Below are positions 43,696-52,541 of a DNA stretch of 64,000 nucleotides, in pieces. The DNA is from Corynebacterium kroppenstedtii DSM 44385. Lineage in GTDB: Bacteria; Actinomycetota; Actinomycetes; Mycobacteriales; Mycobacteriaceae. The notes under the pieces are model-generated. The model had not been told where the DNA came from. It saw only the letters and a program-made list of their open reading frames with translations, and ran no database searches. The stretch is taken from the NCBI RefSeq assembly GCF_000023145.1, contig NC_012704.1:2294001-2358000 (forward strand), read 5' to 3'. Positions within the stretch are counted from its first letter, which is position 1, and every line of letters begins with the position of its first letter. The position numbers and the translations under genes are program-made.

Positions 43696-46014
43696 GTGAA
43701 CCGACGATCTGATGCTCCGGCACCTAGCCTGATCCTTTGCGGCGCCATACTCCTCGCCACCGTGCTGGTGGCGCTCAGCGCGCTGCCCGTCGCCCTGGCA
43801 GCCGGAGCCACGATCAACCGTGGCCACAACGCCATGGACTCCAATTACCACGACATCGCCAGCGCCAAGTTTCCGCAGGTCTCCTCCATGACCGACCGGG
43901 ACGGCAACCCCCTGGCCACGTTCTACACACAGCGCAGAGAAGAAGTTGCGTCGGATCAGATCTCGGAACCGATGAAGAAAGCGATCGTCGCCATCGAGGA
44001 CCGACGGTTCTACGAGCACCACGGCGTTGACCTGCGCGGAACTGCCCGAGCGGTCGTCGCCAACATCACACACGGGGGCGTCGCCCAGGGCGCGTCCACC
44101 CTGGACCAGCAGTACGTCAAGAACTACCTCATGCTGGTCAAGGCCAAGACCGACGACGAACGAGCTGCTGCCAACGAGGACACCGTCGCGCGCAAGCTTC
44201 GCGAGATGAAACTCGCGTCCGACCTGGATAAAAACCTCTCCAAGGACGAGATTCTGACCAGGTATTTGAACCTCGTGGAGTTCGGCAACGGGGCTTACGG
44301 CGTGCAGACCGCGGCGCAGACGTATTTCCACGTCGACGCCAAAGACCTCACGGTGCCGCAGGCCGCGCTGCTGGCCGGGATGGTTCAATCCACGTCGGCC
44401 TATAACCCGTTCACCCACCCCGACGCCGCGCTGCAGCGCCGCAACACGGTCATTAACGCCATGACCAGCACGGGGGCGCTTCCCACTGCCGACGCCGACG
44501 CCGCGAAGAACTCGCCGTTGGGTGTCGTCGATAAGCCCGAAGCCCCCACCAACGGATGTATCGGGGCCGACGACGCCGGGTTCTTCTGCGATTACGCGCT
44601 GCACTACCTGGACTCGCACGGGATCTCGAAGGACGACTTCATTTCGGGCGGCTACACGCTGACCACCACGCTCGATCCGAACGCGTTGAATTCCGTCAAT
44701 GCCTCGCTTGAACAATATGCCCCTGCCACAACCCCCGGGGTTGCCGGAGCGATGAACCTCATCAAACCCGACGGCCACGAAGTGCTCGCCATGGGTGCTT
44801 CACGGCACTATGGGCTCGACGCCAGCAATTCACAATCCGTCTTGCCATTAGCATCGCACCCCGTCGGCAATGGGGCTGGCTCCATTTTCAAAGTGTTCGC
44901 TGCAGCCGCGGGGCTGGAAAAGGGGATGGGGATCGACACGGTGATGGACGTGCCGTCGCGAATCGAGGTATCCGACATGGGCCACGGTGGCGCGCCGGGG
45001 TGCCCCGCCGACAAATACTGCGTGGAAAACGTCGGCGCGTACCCGTCGAAAATGGCGCTCAAGCAGGCGCTTGCCGAGTCGCCGAACACGCCATTTATCG
45101 ACCTCGAAAAGCGACTTGGTGTGGGCACCGTTGTTGATACCGCCGTCAAAATGGGGCTACGCAGCTTGGCTGACAAACCCAGTTCCGACAACGGTGATAA
45201 CGGCGACAACAAGGACGAGAAATCCCAAGCCGACACGATTAAAGAGACCAACCAAGGCTCGTTCGTGCTCGGCCCGGTCGCCGTCGATCCCCTCGAACTG
45301 AGCAATGTGGCGGCAACCATCGCCAACGGCGGAACGTGGTGCGAGCCCAACCCCGTCCTGAAGGTGACCGATCACGACGGCAAAGATGTCCCCGTCACGC
45401 CGCCGAAGTGCGAACAAGCCATCCCCACCGACGTTGCAAACGCACTGGCCAACGGCCTATCTGACGACGTCAGCACCGGCACGGCCCGCGAAGCCGCCGA
45501 GCTGACCGGGTGGGATGGCACCCTGGCCTCAAAGACCGGTACCACGGAAACCAACCAATCCGCCGCATTCATGGGGCTCACCAGCGGACTTGCCGGAGCC
45601 GTATACATCTTCAACGACGGCAGCACCAGCTCACCGCTCTGCACCGGCCCCCTGCGCCAATGCCCCGATGGCAACCTCTTCGGTGGTAAGGAACCCGCTG
45701 ATATCTACCTCAGCGCGGCCAAACCTCTTATCGACGCCTACGGCGGGCACACACTTCCGCCCATGAACCCCTCCTACCAGGCAGGAACCAACCCCGAGGC
45801 GATCGGATACTCACGCGCGGTGCTCCCCCAACCCACTAATTCCGGTTCGACGGGAGGCACCGGCGGAGGTGCCACCGGTGGTGGTGACAGTACCGGCGGC
45901 GGGGGCGGAGTACCCGCTCCAGCGCCCGCACCCGCACTGCCCGACATCCCCGGCATGATTAACGACTTCCTGCACACCTATGTCCCACCCCAGCTGCAGG
46001 GATTCCTCCCGTAG
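43696..46014 (+). CDS. Bifunctional class A penicillin-binding protein (PonA2-like)
   Basis: A 772-residue peptidoglycan synthase. After one membrane anchor (residues 12-38), the glycosyltransferase domain shows AIEDRRFYEHHGVD and GASTLDQQYVKN; the transpeptidase domain shows GSIFK (SxxK), SPN and SKTGT. An Asp/Gly/Asn insert lies in the second half. The C-terminus is a Gly/Pro-rich tail followed by a short hydrophobic end, and I see no PASTA domain, unlike mycobacterial PonA2. GTG start at 43696. Location at the membrane, acting in wall growth. Divergent from whiB. Confidence 0.93.
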   Translation: MNRRSDAPAPSLILCGAILLATVLVALSALPVALAAGATINRGHNAMDSNYHDIASAKFPQVSSMTDRDGNPLATFYTQRREEVASDQISEPMKKAIVAIEDRRFYEHHGVDLRGTARAVVANITHGGVAQGASTLDQQYVKNYLMLVKAKTDDERAAANEDTVARKLREMKLASDLDKNLSKDEILTRYLNLVEFGNGAYGVQTAAQTYFHVDAKDLTVPQAALLAGMVQSTSAYNPFTHPDAALQRRNTVINAMTSTGALPTADADAAKNSPLGVVDKPEAPTNGCIGADDAGFFCDYALHYLDSHGISKDDFISGGYTLTTTLDPNALNSVNASLEQYAPATTPGVAGAMNLIKPDGHEVLAMGASRHYGLDASNSQSVLPLASHPVGNGAGSIFKVFAAAAGLEKGMGIDTVMDVPSRIEVSDMGHGGAPGCPADKYCVENVGAYPSKMALKQALAESPNTPFIDLEKRLGVGTVVDTAVKMGLRSLADKPSSDNGDNGDNKDEKSQADTIKETNQGSFVLGPVAVDPLELSNVAATIANGGTWCEPNPVLKVTDHDGKDVPVTPPKCEQAIPTDVANALANGLSDDVSTGTAREAAELTGWDGTLASKTGTTETNQSAAFMGLTSGLAGAVYIFNDGSTSSPLCTGPLRQCPDGNLFGGKEPADIYLSAAKPLIDAYGGHTLPPMNPSYQAGTNPEAIGYSRAVLPQPTNSGSTGGTGGGATGGGDSTGGGGGVPAPAPAPALPDIPGMINDFLHTYVPPQLQGFLP

Positions 46015-46071
46015 CGACGGAGCCGGCACGTGGAGAAGTGGCCGGCGCGTGGAGCCACCGGCCGTAGCGAG

Positions 46072-46533
46072 CTACCCCTGAAGCCGCGCGCGAACAGCCG
46101 TCGATAAGCGTTTACCGTCGGCAGTGCCCTTGGCCTCTGCGGTGGCAGCCTTCATTATCTGACCCATCGCCTTCATGGAAACCTCGCCGCCGTCGACTTC
46201 ATGTTGCTTGATTACCCGGTCTACCAGCGCATTCAGTTCCTCATCCGAGAGCTGCTTCGGCTGGTAGCGCTCCAGAACAGAAATCTCAGCGCGCTCAGAG
46301 TCCGCGAGTTCATCGCGACCCGCCTTCGCATACACATCAGCGGATTCGTGCCGCTTCTTAATTTCACGAGCAATCACGCGGAGAATGTCCTGGTCCGACG
46401 CCTCATGCGCCTTCCCCGACGTTTCTTCCTCCTGGATCGCGGCCAACAACATACGCAATGTGCTGGTCGTTTCCTTGTCGCGGTTCTTCATCGACTGCTT
46501 GAGATCCTCGCGGATCATTGCTTTCATACCCAT
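46072..46533 (-). CDS. GatB/YqeY-domain protein
   Basis: A 153-residue YqeY-type protein (MIREDLKQSMKNRDKE... and GQIMKAATAEAKGTADGKRL). The all-helical domain is that of the GatB tail, suggesting tRNA binding, but the stand-alone role is not settled. Two start codons are three codons apart (46533 and 46527). It converges with the PBP gene and diverges from the phosphoesterase gene. Confidence 0.9.
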   Translation of the reverse strand: MGMKAMIREDLKQSMKNRDKETTSTLRMLLAAIQEEETSGKAHEASDQDILRVIAREIKKRHESADVYAKAGRDELADSERAEISVLERYQPKQLSDEELNALVDRVIKQHEVDGGEVSMKAMGQIMKAATAEAKGTADGKRLSTAVRARLQG

Positions 46534-46609
46534 GCCCTTGAGGATAGCGCCCCTCCGGACACTGACCAGCCGAATCGGAAAAGCGTCCCGCCACCTTTAC
46601 CATGGGCGT

Positions 46610-47614
46610 GTGAGTATTTTTCCCCGGTCCATTGGCAAGAAAATTGCGGCCACCGCGGGTGCTGCAGGTGCTGCAGGGGCCGCTGCTGCGCTGCTCGGCG
46701 CTAGCCGGTTCCGCCTCGCCGTCACAACCATCCCCATGCTGGAGAAAGGCACTTTTCGGGGGCGTCGTAACGAATTCCGCATTCTGCACATCTCGGACCT
46801 CCACATGCTGCCCCACCAGCAGCTCAAGCAGCTGTGGGTCAGTGAGCTCGCCGAGCTGGAGCCGGACCTGGTTGTCAATACCGGGGATAACCTGGGCGAT
46901 CCTAAAGCCGTGCCTGCCGTCGTTCAGACACTTTCCCCTCTCTTGACGACGCCGGGCCTGTTCTGTTTTGGCACCAACGATTATTGGGCACCGACGGCTC
47001 CCAACCCGCTGCGCTACCTCACGGGCAAAAAGCAGAAGCACAGTGACCAGGGCATGCCGTGGAAGAATCTGCGTGCGGTGTTCAAGGAGCACGGGTGGGA
47101 AGATTGCACACACCAGCGGCATGATTTCGCCGTCGACGGGTTCCGACTGGCGGTTGCTGGGGTCGACGATCCGCACGGGGATTTGGATGACTACTCGCTG
47201 ATCGCTGGGGAGCCGAATAAGGACGCAGACCTGTCCATCGGGTTGACGCATTCGCCCGAGCCGCGGGTGCTGGATGCCTTCGCCAAGGATGGGTATCAGC
47301 TGATCCTGGCTGGCCACACGCATGGTGGGCAGTTGTGCCTGCCGGGTGGGAAGCCCATCGTGACGAACTCTGGGATCGACCGCGAGCATGCCTCCGGCGT
47401 TTCCGAGTGGAAGGACTCCATTCTCAACGTTTCGCCCGGCCTGGGAACGTCCAAGTTTGCACCGGTGCGAACATTCTGCCCACCGACCGCACAGCTGCTG
47501 TGCATCGTCGAAAAGGGTGGCGGTGGAGCCGACGACCTCCCCGAGCCCACTGTCGACGAGATCGAAGTGGGAGACGGCTTCATCGAGCGAGAAATTGTGG
47601 TTAAGGGACTGTAG
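46610..47614 (+). CDS. Calcineurin-like metallophosphoesterase
   Basis: A 334-residue protein with an N-terminal Ala-rich membrane helix (IAATAGAAGAAGAAAALLG), then a metallophosphoesterase domain: ISDLHML, NTGDNLGD, GTNDYW, LTHSPEP and GHTHGG, all five metal motifs. GTG 46610 is the best start, with only a weak site upstream. It equals Rv3683 beside ponA2. The substrate may be a phospholipid or nucleotide ester at the membrane, as in YaeI-like enzymes, but this is not shown. Confidence 0.88.
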   Translation: MSIFPRSIGKKIAATAGAAGAAGAAAALLGASRFRLAVTTIPMLEKGTFRGRRNEFRILHISDLHMLPHQQLKQLWVSELAELEPDLVVNTGDNLGDPKAVPAVVQTLSPLLTTPGLFCFGTNDYWAPTAPNPLRYLTGKKQKHSDQGMPWKNLRAVFKEHGWEDCTHQRHDFAVDGFRLAVAGVDDPHGDLDDYSLIAGEPNKDADLSIGLTHSPEPRVLDAFAKDGYQLILAGHTHGGQLCLPGGKPIVTNSGIDREHASGVSEWKDSILNVSPGLGTSKFAPVRTFCPPTAQLLCIVEKGGGGADDLPEPTVDEIEVGDGFIEREIVVKGL

Positions 47615-47679
47615 GCAGCGCGCCTGCGTAGTGATTTGGCAGTACGAAAGAGCGTGCGCTAGCCTTAGTCGAGTTGCAT

Positions 47680-47753
<74 letters not shown>

Positions 47754-47763
47754 CAAATAAATG

Positions 47764-47802
47764 ACCTCCGCCACTTTCATTAAGAAAGCAGCGGAGGTTT
47801 TG
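47764..47802 (+). terminator. Terminator behind tRNA-Pro
   Basis: An 8-bp stem acctccgc/gcggaggt with a second inner stem ctttc/gaaag, then tttg. It lies 10 bases after the tRNA. Confidence 0.8.
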
Positions 47803-47858
47803 CTGTATGCGGTGGGGGTTCTGGCCGGGCTTGCCGCGTGCGAGGGTTACCGCGTCAA

Positions 47859-48206
47859 CTATTCAGCAGCGTCCTTAGTCAGCATGACGTCATAGTTCCG
47901 GACAACCGAGTTCATCGAACCGTGCGGTGGCCTCTTCGCCTCTTCTTCCTTGCTGGATTCGCGCTCACGCCAGCCGTGGTCTTCACGGAACTTGCGGGAA
48001 TTGCGCCATCCCAGGAAAGCTTCCTGATCGCGCCACCGAGTGATCACGATCCAGCGGTCGTCGGCAGGTTCCGTCGGCTTGCACAGCTCGAAGCCTTCGA
48101 ATCCATCGAACGTGTCCAAGGACTGCATGTTCTGGGAAAAGCGGGAAACAACTTCGTCCGCGCGATCTGACGTAATGGTCAGCTGGTTGGTAACTACGAT
48201 GCTCAT
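47859..48206 (-). CDS. IsdG-type haem-degrading monooxygenase
   Basis: A 115-residue antibiotic-biosynthesis-monooxygenase fold protein. Asn 7, Trp 67 and His 77 fall exactly at the catalytic triad of IsdG-type haem oxygenases, in TNQL, FLGWRNS and FREDHGW. It should break haem and release iron in the cytoplasm; whether products are mycobilin- or staphylobilin-like cannot be told. A tail of about 25 charged residues follows. A candidate DtxR half-site lies 65-75 bases upstream. It is a single gene, far from other haem-uptake genes in this window. Confidence 0.85.
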   Translation of the reverse strand: MSIVVTNQLTITSDRADEVVSRFSQNMQSLDTFDGFEGFELCKPTEPADDRWIVITRWRDQEAFLGWRNSRKFREDHGWRERESSKEEEAKRPPHGSMNSVVRNYDVMLTKDAAE

Positions 48207-48546
48207 GAACTCATATTAAGCATTGGCTGGCTCATAAATAAAGCGACAGAGCGTCGCAAGCCAATATATCCAGCCTAACTTACCCCTTAAATAACAGGTG
48301 AGACTGTCGCAAAAACGAAACGGGTAGAGAAAGCGCTGGTCAGAGGGGTAAAACTCGCGTGTGCTTAGCCCATCAATAAACCACGACGCCCCCACGTCCG
48401 TCGTCGGCGACGAGGTAGAGATAGGCCACCGAGCACAACAAGGTCACATGCCAGAAAAAGACATCCCAGCAACGGAAGAAGAACCGAAGCTACGAATAAA
48501 ACTCCATCAGTACGTCGATGGGTGACGTTTTGCACCTACGGTTTAG
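48207..48546. other. 340-base gap upstream of haem monooxygenase
   Basis: Contains the promoter of the haem monooxygenase and, at 48265-48283, a sequence whose right half (agcctaactta) matches the DtxR consensus well but whose left half does not. A 25-codon open stretch at 48449 (plus) and a 37-codon one on the minus strand are too weak to call. Confidence 0.45.
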
Positions 48547-48705
48547 CTAGTCAGATTTCTTTTTCCATAGGTAATACCCTTGAACACACACCACGAATAC
48601 AAGCGAGAAAACCGCAATAATTTCTCCCATCGTTTCGTGCCCTGTTCTCATCGAGATGATGATAGCTAGGAAAAGCAGGCCCGTGACGTATCCAATTTTG
48701 TTCAT
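48547..48705 (-). CDS. 52-residue two-helix membrane protein
   Basis: ATG 48705 to stop 48547. Two hydrophobic segments (GYVTGLLFLAIIISM and IIAVFSLVFVVCVQGYYL) are separated by a short charged loop (RTGHETMGE), and the end is basic (WKKKSD). The upstream aggg is a modest ribosome site. Resembles many unnamed small actinobacterial membrane proteins; function unknown. The flanking 48706-48963 is A/T-rich with no other gene. Confidence 0.6.
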   Translation of the reverse strand: MNKIGYVTGLLFLAIIISMRTGHETMGEIIAVFSLVFVVCVQGYYLWKKKSD

Positions 48706-48963
48706 TGCAACCCTAGAGAACGATAGGAAATAGGAAGATGAAAACGATTGTAAACGTTAAATAACTCCGTTTACGTTAACTAGATGTGAATAATCAGAAA
48801 GCCACATAAACAGCGAGCAATATAACTATCACGAGAGCACGAGCAAATAAGCGAATTGCGACCGGAGGCCTTCGTCGGGAATTCTCGACGCCCGTCTACA
48901 CGCCAATCCACGTTTTCTCCACAAACCTCCCCGCCGTCGCCAAGTTTGAGTAATTTAGATCAC

Positions 48964-49797
48964 ATGAATACTCGCACTGCAGCCCTCCTCGTCAAACGTG
49001 TCCTCCGCTCACCGCGCCTCTTCGCCGCCGCCATGAGCGCGTATCCACCTCTTTTTGCTGCAGGAGTGAGGATCCGGGACATCCCCGACGATTGGTCGTC
49101 GGCACACCTCGTACTCAAGGTCAACCGGCTCAACAGCAATGCGCACGGGGCAGCATTCGGCGGATCGCTGTTCTCCATGACCGACGCCATGTTCGGCATG
49201 CTCGTGATGCAGCGCCTCGGGCGGGAGAATGAAGCCTGGACACGCACCGGCACGTTCCAATACATTAACCCCGGCCGCAATAACGCCCACGCCACCATCC
49301 AGGTCACGGACGCCATGGTCGAGCAAATCAAACACGAAATCACCTCCGACGGCTTCTGCAACATCCCGTACACCACGGTTATTACTAACGACGACGGCTC
49401 TACCGTCGGTATTGGCCAGCAAGAACTCCACTGCCGGCTGCGCAAGAGTAAAGAAGCACAACGCTCACACCGCGAGCAGGAACGTGGAGGTTCGTCCCCT
49501 CGTGTGGTCAACCGGCGCATTGAGCCTCACGAAGCCCGCGGAATCACACTTCTTTCATTAGCGACGGCGGTCGCGTGGCGTGCTTTCGGCCCGGCGTCCT
49601 CCTCCGCCAAGGATCACGACGCCGACGCATCACACAACGCCGGCACGTTAACCACTCTCCTCAGCGCTGCCCGACGAATCCCCGACCCGGAAGACCGCGC
49701 GCGGTTCGTCGTCAAGAAAGTACTAGAGGAAAACGCACTCACGCCCCAGGACATACAAGAGATGGGAATTCCATCACGCCTCATTCCCAAGGAATAG
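48964..49797 (+). CDS. Hotdog-fold thioesterase-like protein (DUF4442) with extension
   Basis: A 277-residue protein. Residues 1-155 have the DUF4442/PaaI-like hotdog pattern (NSNAHGAAFGGSLFSMTDAMFG, then TRTGTFQYINPG), so an acyl-thioesterase role is likely. A charged stretch follows, and the last 120 residues are a helical extension not typical of the family. ATG 48964 is chosen because homology starts there; the ribosome site is poor. It could act on acyl-CoA and so relate to the lipid genes, but lies far from them. Confidence 0.75.
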   Translation: MNTRTAALLVKRVLRSPRLFAAAMSAYPPLFAAGVRIRDIPDDWSSAHLVLKVNRLNSNAHGAAFGGSLFSMTDAMFGMLVMQRLGRENEAWTRTGTFQYINPGRNNAHATIQVTDAMVEQIKHEITSDGFCNIPYTTVITNDDGSTVGIGQQELHCRLRKSKEAQRSHREQERGGSSPRVVNRRIEPHEARGITLLSLATAVAWRAFGPASSSAKDHDADASHNAGTLTTLLSAARRIPDPEDRARFVVKKVLEENALTPQDIQEMGIPSRLIPKE

Positions 49798-49919
49798 AAC
49801 CGCGACCACTGGTGTATCCGGGCCCGACCACCGCGACCACTATGGCCACCGCAAACCTATGCGTGGCCACGCCCCAACACCGTTAACCGCTCTGCACCTG
49901 CGTCGTTACACTGGAAACT

Positions 49920-51029
49920 ATGAGTAGCGCACATTATCCGAACGTGTACCGAGCTGCAGATGACCGCTACGAACCCGAGGCGCACTCCCCCATGCCCTAC
50001 AACCGCTGCGGGGATAGCGGCCTGAAACTTCCCGCGATCACACTGGGATTGTGGCACAACTTTGGTGGGGATCGCCCGCTGGAAACGCAACGCGCAATCC
50101 TCCGCCGTGCGTTCGATCGTGGCGTCACCCACTTCGACCTGGCCAACAACTACGGGCCACCACCCGGATCCGCGGAATCCAACTTCGGCCGCATTTTCGC
50201 CCAGGATTTCCGCCCATACCGCGAAGAAATGGTGATTAGCTCCAAGGCCGGCTGGTATATGAATAGCAGCCCATACGGCTTTGGCGGCAGCAGAAAGTAC
50301 CTGGTAGGAAGCCTGGATGCGTCGTTGAAGCGGATGGGTTTGGACTATGTCGACATCTTCTACCACCACCGCCCAGACCCCGACACGCCTCTGGAAGAGA
50401 CAATGAGCGCGCTCGACCACATCGCACGATCAGGGCGCGCGCTCTACGTAGGCATCAGCTCATACTCGCCCGAACTCACGCGGCAAGCACAGAGCATCGC
50501 CCGCGACCTGGGAACACCGCTCACCATCATGCAGCCCAGCTATTCCATGTTTAACCGGTGGATCGAAGGCCCCGACGGCCCCACCGACCCATCCGTATCC
50601 CCCGCCGCGAAGACATCGCTGCTGAAAACATGCGCAGAGAACGGCATGGGAGTTATCGCGTTCTCTGTCCTTGCCCAAGGCCTGCTGACCAGCAAATACC
50701 TCAACGGTATCCCGGAAAACTCATGCCTGGGCAACCACAAGATGAACTCCACATTCCTCAACGACGACACCCTCGAGGGCATCCGTGCCCTCAACGCCAT
50801 CGCCGAAGAACGTGGCCAATCGCTGGCACAAATGGCGATCGCCTGGGCACTTCGACGGCCAGAGGTGACATCGGCACTGATCGGGGCAAGCTCGGTCGAG
50901 CAACTCGACGACAGCCTCGGCGCGCTAGACAACCTGTCATTTACCGACGAGGAGCTGCGCACGATTGACCGCTACGCAGTGGACCGCAATATCAACCAGT
51001 GGCAAGTAGCGACGGACTCCCGTGACTAA
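49920..51029 (+). CDS. Aldo-keto reductase, YghZ/Kv-beta-like
   Basis: A 369-residue (beta/alpha)8 NADPH reductase. The tetrad is seen at FDLANNYGPPPGSAE (Asp, Tyr), ISSKAG (Lys) and FYHHRPD (His). The long form with GSRKYLVGSLDASLKRM belongs to the YghZ (L-glyceraldehyde 3-phosphate reductase) group, which reduces methylglyoxal and similar aldehydes. The ClC gene overlaps its end by 8 bases, so they are co-transcribed. Confidence 0.92.
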   Translation: MSSAHYPNVYRAADDRYEPEAHSPMPYNRCGDSGLKLPAITLGLWHNFGGDRPLETQRAILRRAFDRGVTHFDLANNYGPPPGSAESNFGRIFAQDFRPYREEMVISSKAGWYMNSSPYGFGGSRKYLVGSLDASLKRMGLDYVDIFYHHRPDPDTPLEETMSALDHIARSGRALYVGISSYSPELTRQAQSIARDLGTPLTIMQPSYSMFNRWIEGPDGPTDPSVSPAAKTSLLKTCAENGMGVIAFSVLAQGLLTSKYLNGIPENSCLGNHKMNSTFLNDDTLEGIRALNAIAEERGQSLAQMAIAWALRRPEVTSALIGASSVEQLDDSLGALDNLSFTDEELRTIDRYAVDRNINQWQVATDSRD

Positions 51030-52485
51030 CTCCGAGCACGACACGAACGGCCGCAATGAGAGCGGCCACCCCCTCACCCGGCGCGAACGCATCATCAGGT
51101 GGGCGACCGGGTACCACAGTCTCGAATGGTGGAACGAAGCTAAAGAACGACCCTCTATGTCGATGGTTCCGCTAACCATCACGGCTGTGATGGTGGGATT
51201 GGGCACGGGGATCATTGCTTCCCTCTTCCGCGTATGCCTCGAACACGCGGAAGCGTGGAGGACCACAGTGTTCGAGTGGTCACAAGATCATGGGGTTATC
51301 GGCGTGATCGTTGCCATTGTTGCACCGGCAGTATTGGCCATGGTGGGAGCAGCGATGGTTCGCCACCTGGAACCGGTGGCGGAGGGATCCGGTATTCCCC
51401 GCGTTGAAGCCATCGTGAAGGGCAACGCTAATCCCACCCACATGCGCCTGTTGCCCATCAAGTTCATCGGGGGGCTGATGTCCATCGGAGGAGGCCTGGC
51501 ACTCGGGCGCGAAGGCCCATCAGTGCACCTTGGTGCGTCGGTGGCTACGATCCTGGGCCGGACCTATCGCAACAACCGTGCCGACCTGCGCTTACTGATC
51601 GCCGCCGGAGCGGCCTCCGGACTCACCACGGCGTTTTCCGCACCCCTGGCCGGTGCCGTGTTTGTGCTTGAAGAATTGGTCAAGCGCTTCGAGGCGAGAA
51701 TGACGGTAGCGGTTCTCTCGGCCTCCGGGGCGGCGTATTCCATGGCACATATTATCGTCGGGGATGACCACGTGTTCCCGCTACCCGAGCCAGCCCCGCC
51801 GACGCTGGATAACGGACCTTTTTTCCTGATCGTGGGACTAGTCGCTGGATTCGCTGGGCTGCTGTATAACCGCACACTCATGCGGACTCTGGCAGTGGTC
51901 GATGCATCAACATTCCCTGTGGAACTTCGCGCGGGCATGATCGGAGCGGCCATCGGTATCGTCGGTTATCTCGGCCCCAATCTGGTGGGTGGCGGAGATT
52001 CATTGACAATGGATGCTCTGATGGGGCGAGGCACTGTCATGGTCCTCCTCGGTCTCCTGGTTTTGCGTTTCATCATGGCGATCGGTTCTTATGTCGCACT
52101 CACACCGGGCGGTTTGTTTGCCCCCATGCTTGTGTTGGGCGCTGAGCTCGGGCTGATCGTTGGACTCGTGTGCCACGCACTGTTCCCGCAGGTTGCGCCG
52201 GATCCGTCGGCCATGGCGATTGTCGGCATGGCGGCATTATTTGCCGCGAGTGTGGGGGCGCCGGTGACCGGGCTTGTTCTGACTACCGAGATGACAGGTG
52301 CCGTTGTGCTCCTTCCGCCACTTTTAGGAGCGTGCGCAGTTGCGATGTTCATCGCCGTGATCTTTAAATGCCGTCCTATTTACGACGCTTTGGGTCTGCG
52401 GTCGGCACGGAACGTCGCAAAGAATGCCGCAGCCATTGAGAAACGGACGAATCAAGCAATGCAGGCAGAACGACGTCGGCCATAG
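51022..52485 (+). CDS. ClC-family chloride transporter
   Basis: A 487-residue membrane protein. The selectivity-filter motifs are GSGIPRVEA, GREGPSVHLG and GGLFAPMLVLGA. The glutamate in GREGP is the external gate, which suggests a chloride/proton exchanger rather than a channel. About ten hydrophobic segments are seen and no CBS domain. GTG 51022 lies inside the end of the aldo-keto reductase gene. It may help in acid stress. Confidence 0.92.
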   Translation: MTNSEHDTNGRNESGHPLTRRERIIRWATGYHSLEWWNEAKERPSMSMVPLTITAVMVGLGTGIIASLFRVCLEHAEAWRTTVFEWSQDHGVIGVIVAIVAPAVLAMVGAAMVRHLEPVAEGSGIPRVEAIVKGNANPTHMRLLPIKFIGGLMSIGGGLALGREGPSVHLGASVATILGRTYRNNRADLRLLIAAGAASGLTTAFSAPLAGAVFVLEELVKRFEARMTVAVLSASGAAYSMAHIIVGDDHVFPLPEPAPPTLDNGPFFLIVGLVAGFAGLLYNRTLMRTLAVVDASTFPVELRAGMIGAAIGIVGYLGPNLVGGGDSLTMDALMGRGTVMVLLGLLVLRFIMAIGSYVALTPGGLFAPMLVLGAELGLIVGLVCHALFPQVAPDPSAMAIVGMAALFAASVGAPVTGLVLTTEMTGAVVLLPPLLGACAVAMFIAVIFKCRPIYDALGLRSARNVAKNAAAIEKRTNQAMQAERRRP

Positions 52486-52541
52486 TGCTTGAGCTGTACA
52501 TAGCGGAACAGCCGACGCACCCCAATGGCCCGACGCACTAC

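Noticed and set aside
43612-44778. 388-codon minus-strand frame opposite the PBP gene
   Set aside because: It is antisense to clear glycosyltransferase motifs; the composition is Gly/Val/Arg-rich as expected from a shadow frame.
48449-48526. 25-codon plus-strand frame after aaggtc
   Set aside because: Very short, highly charged, not conserved as far as I can tell; the spacing to the ribosome-like site is too tight.
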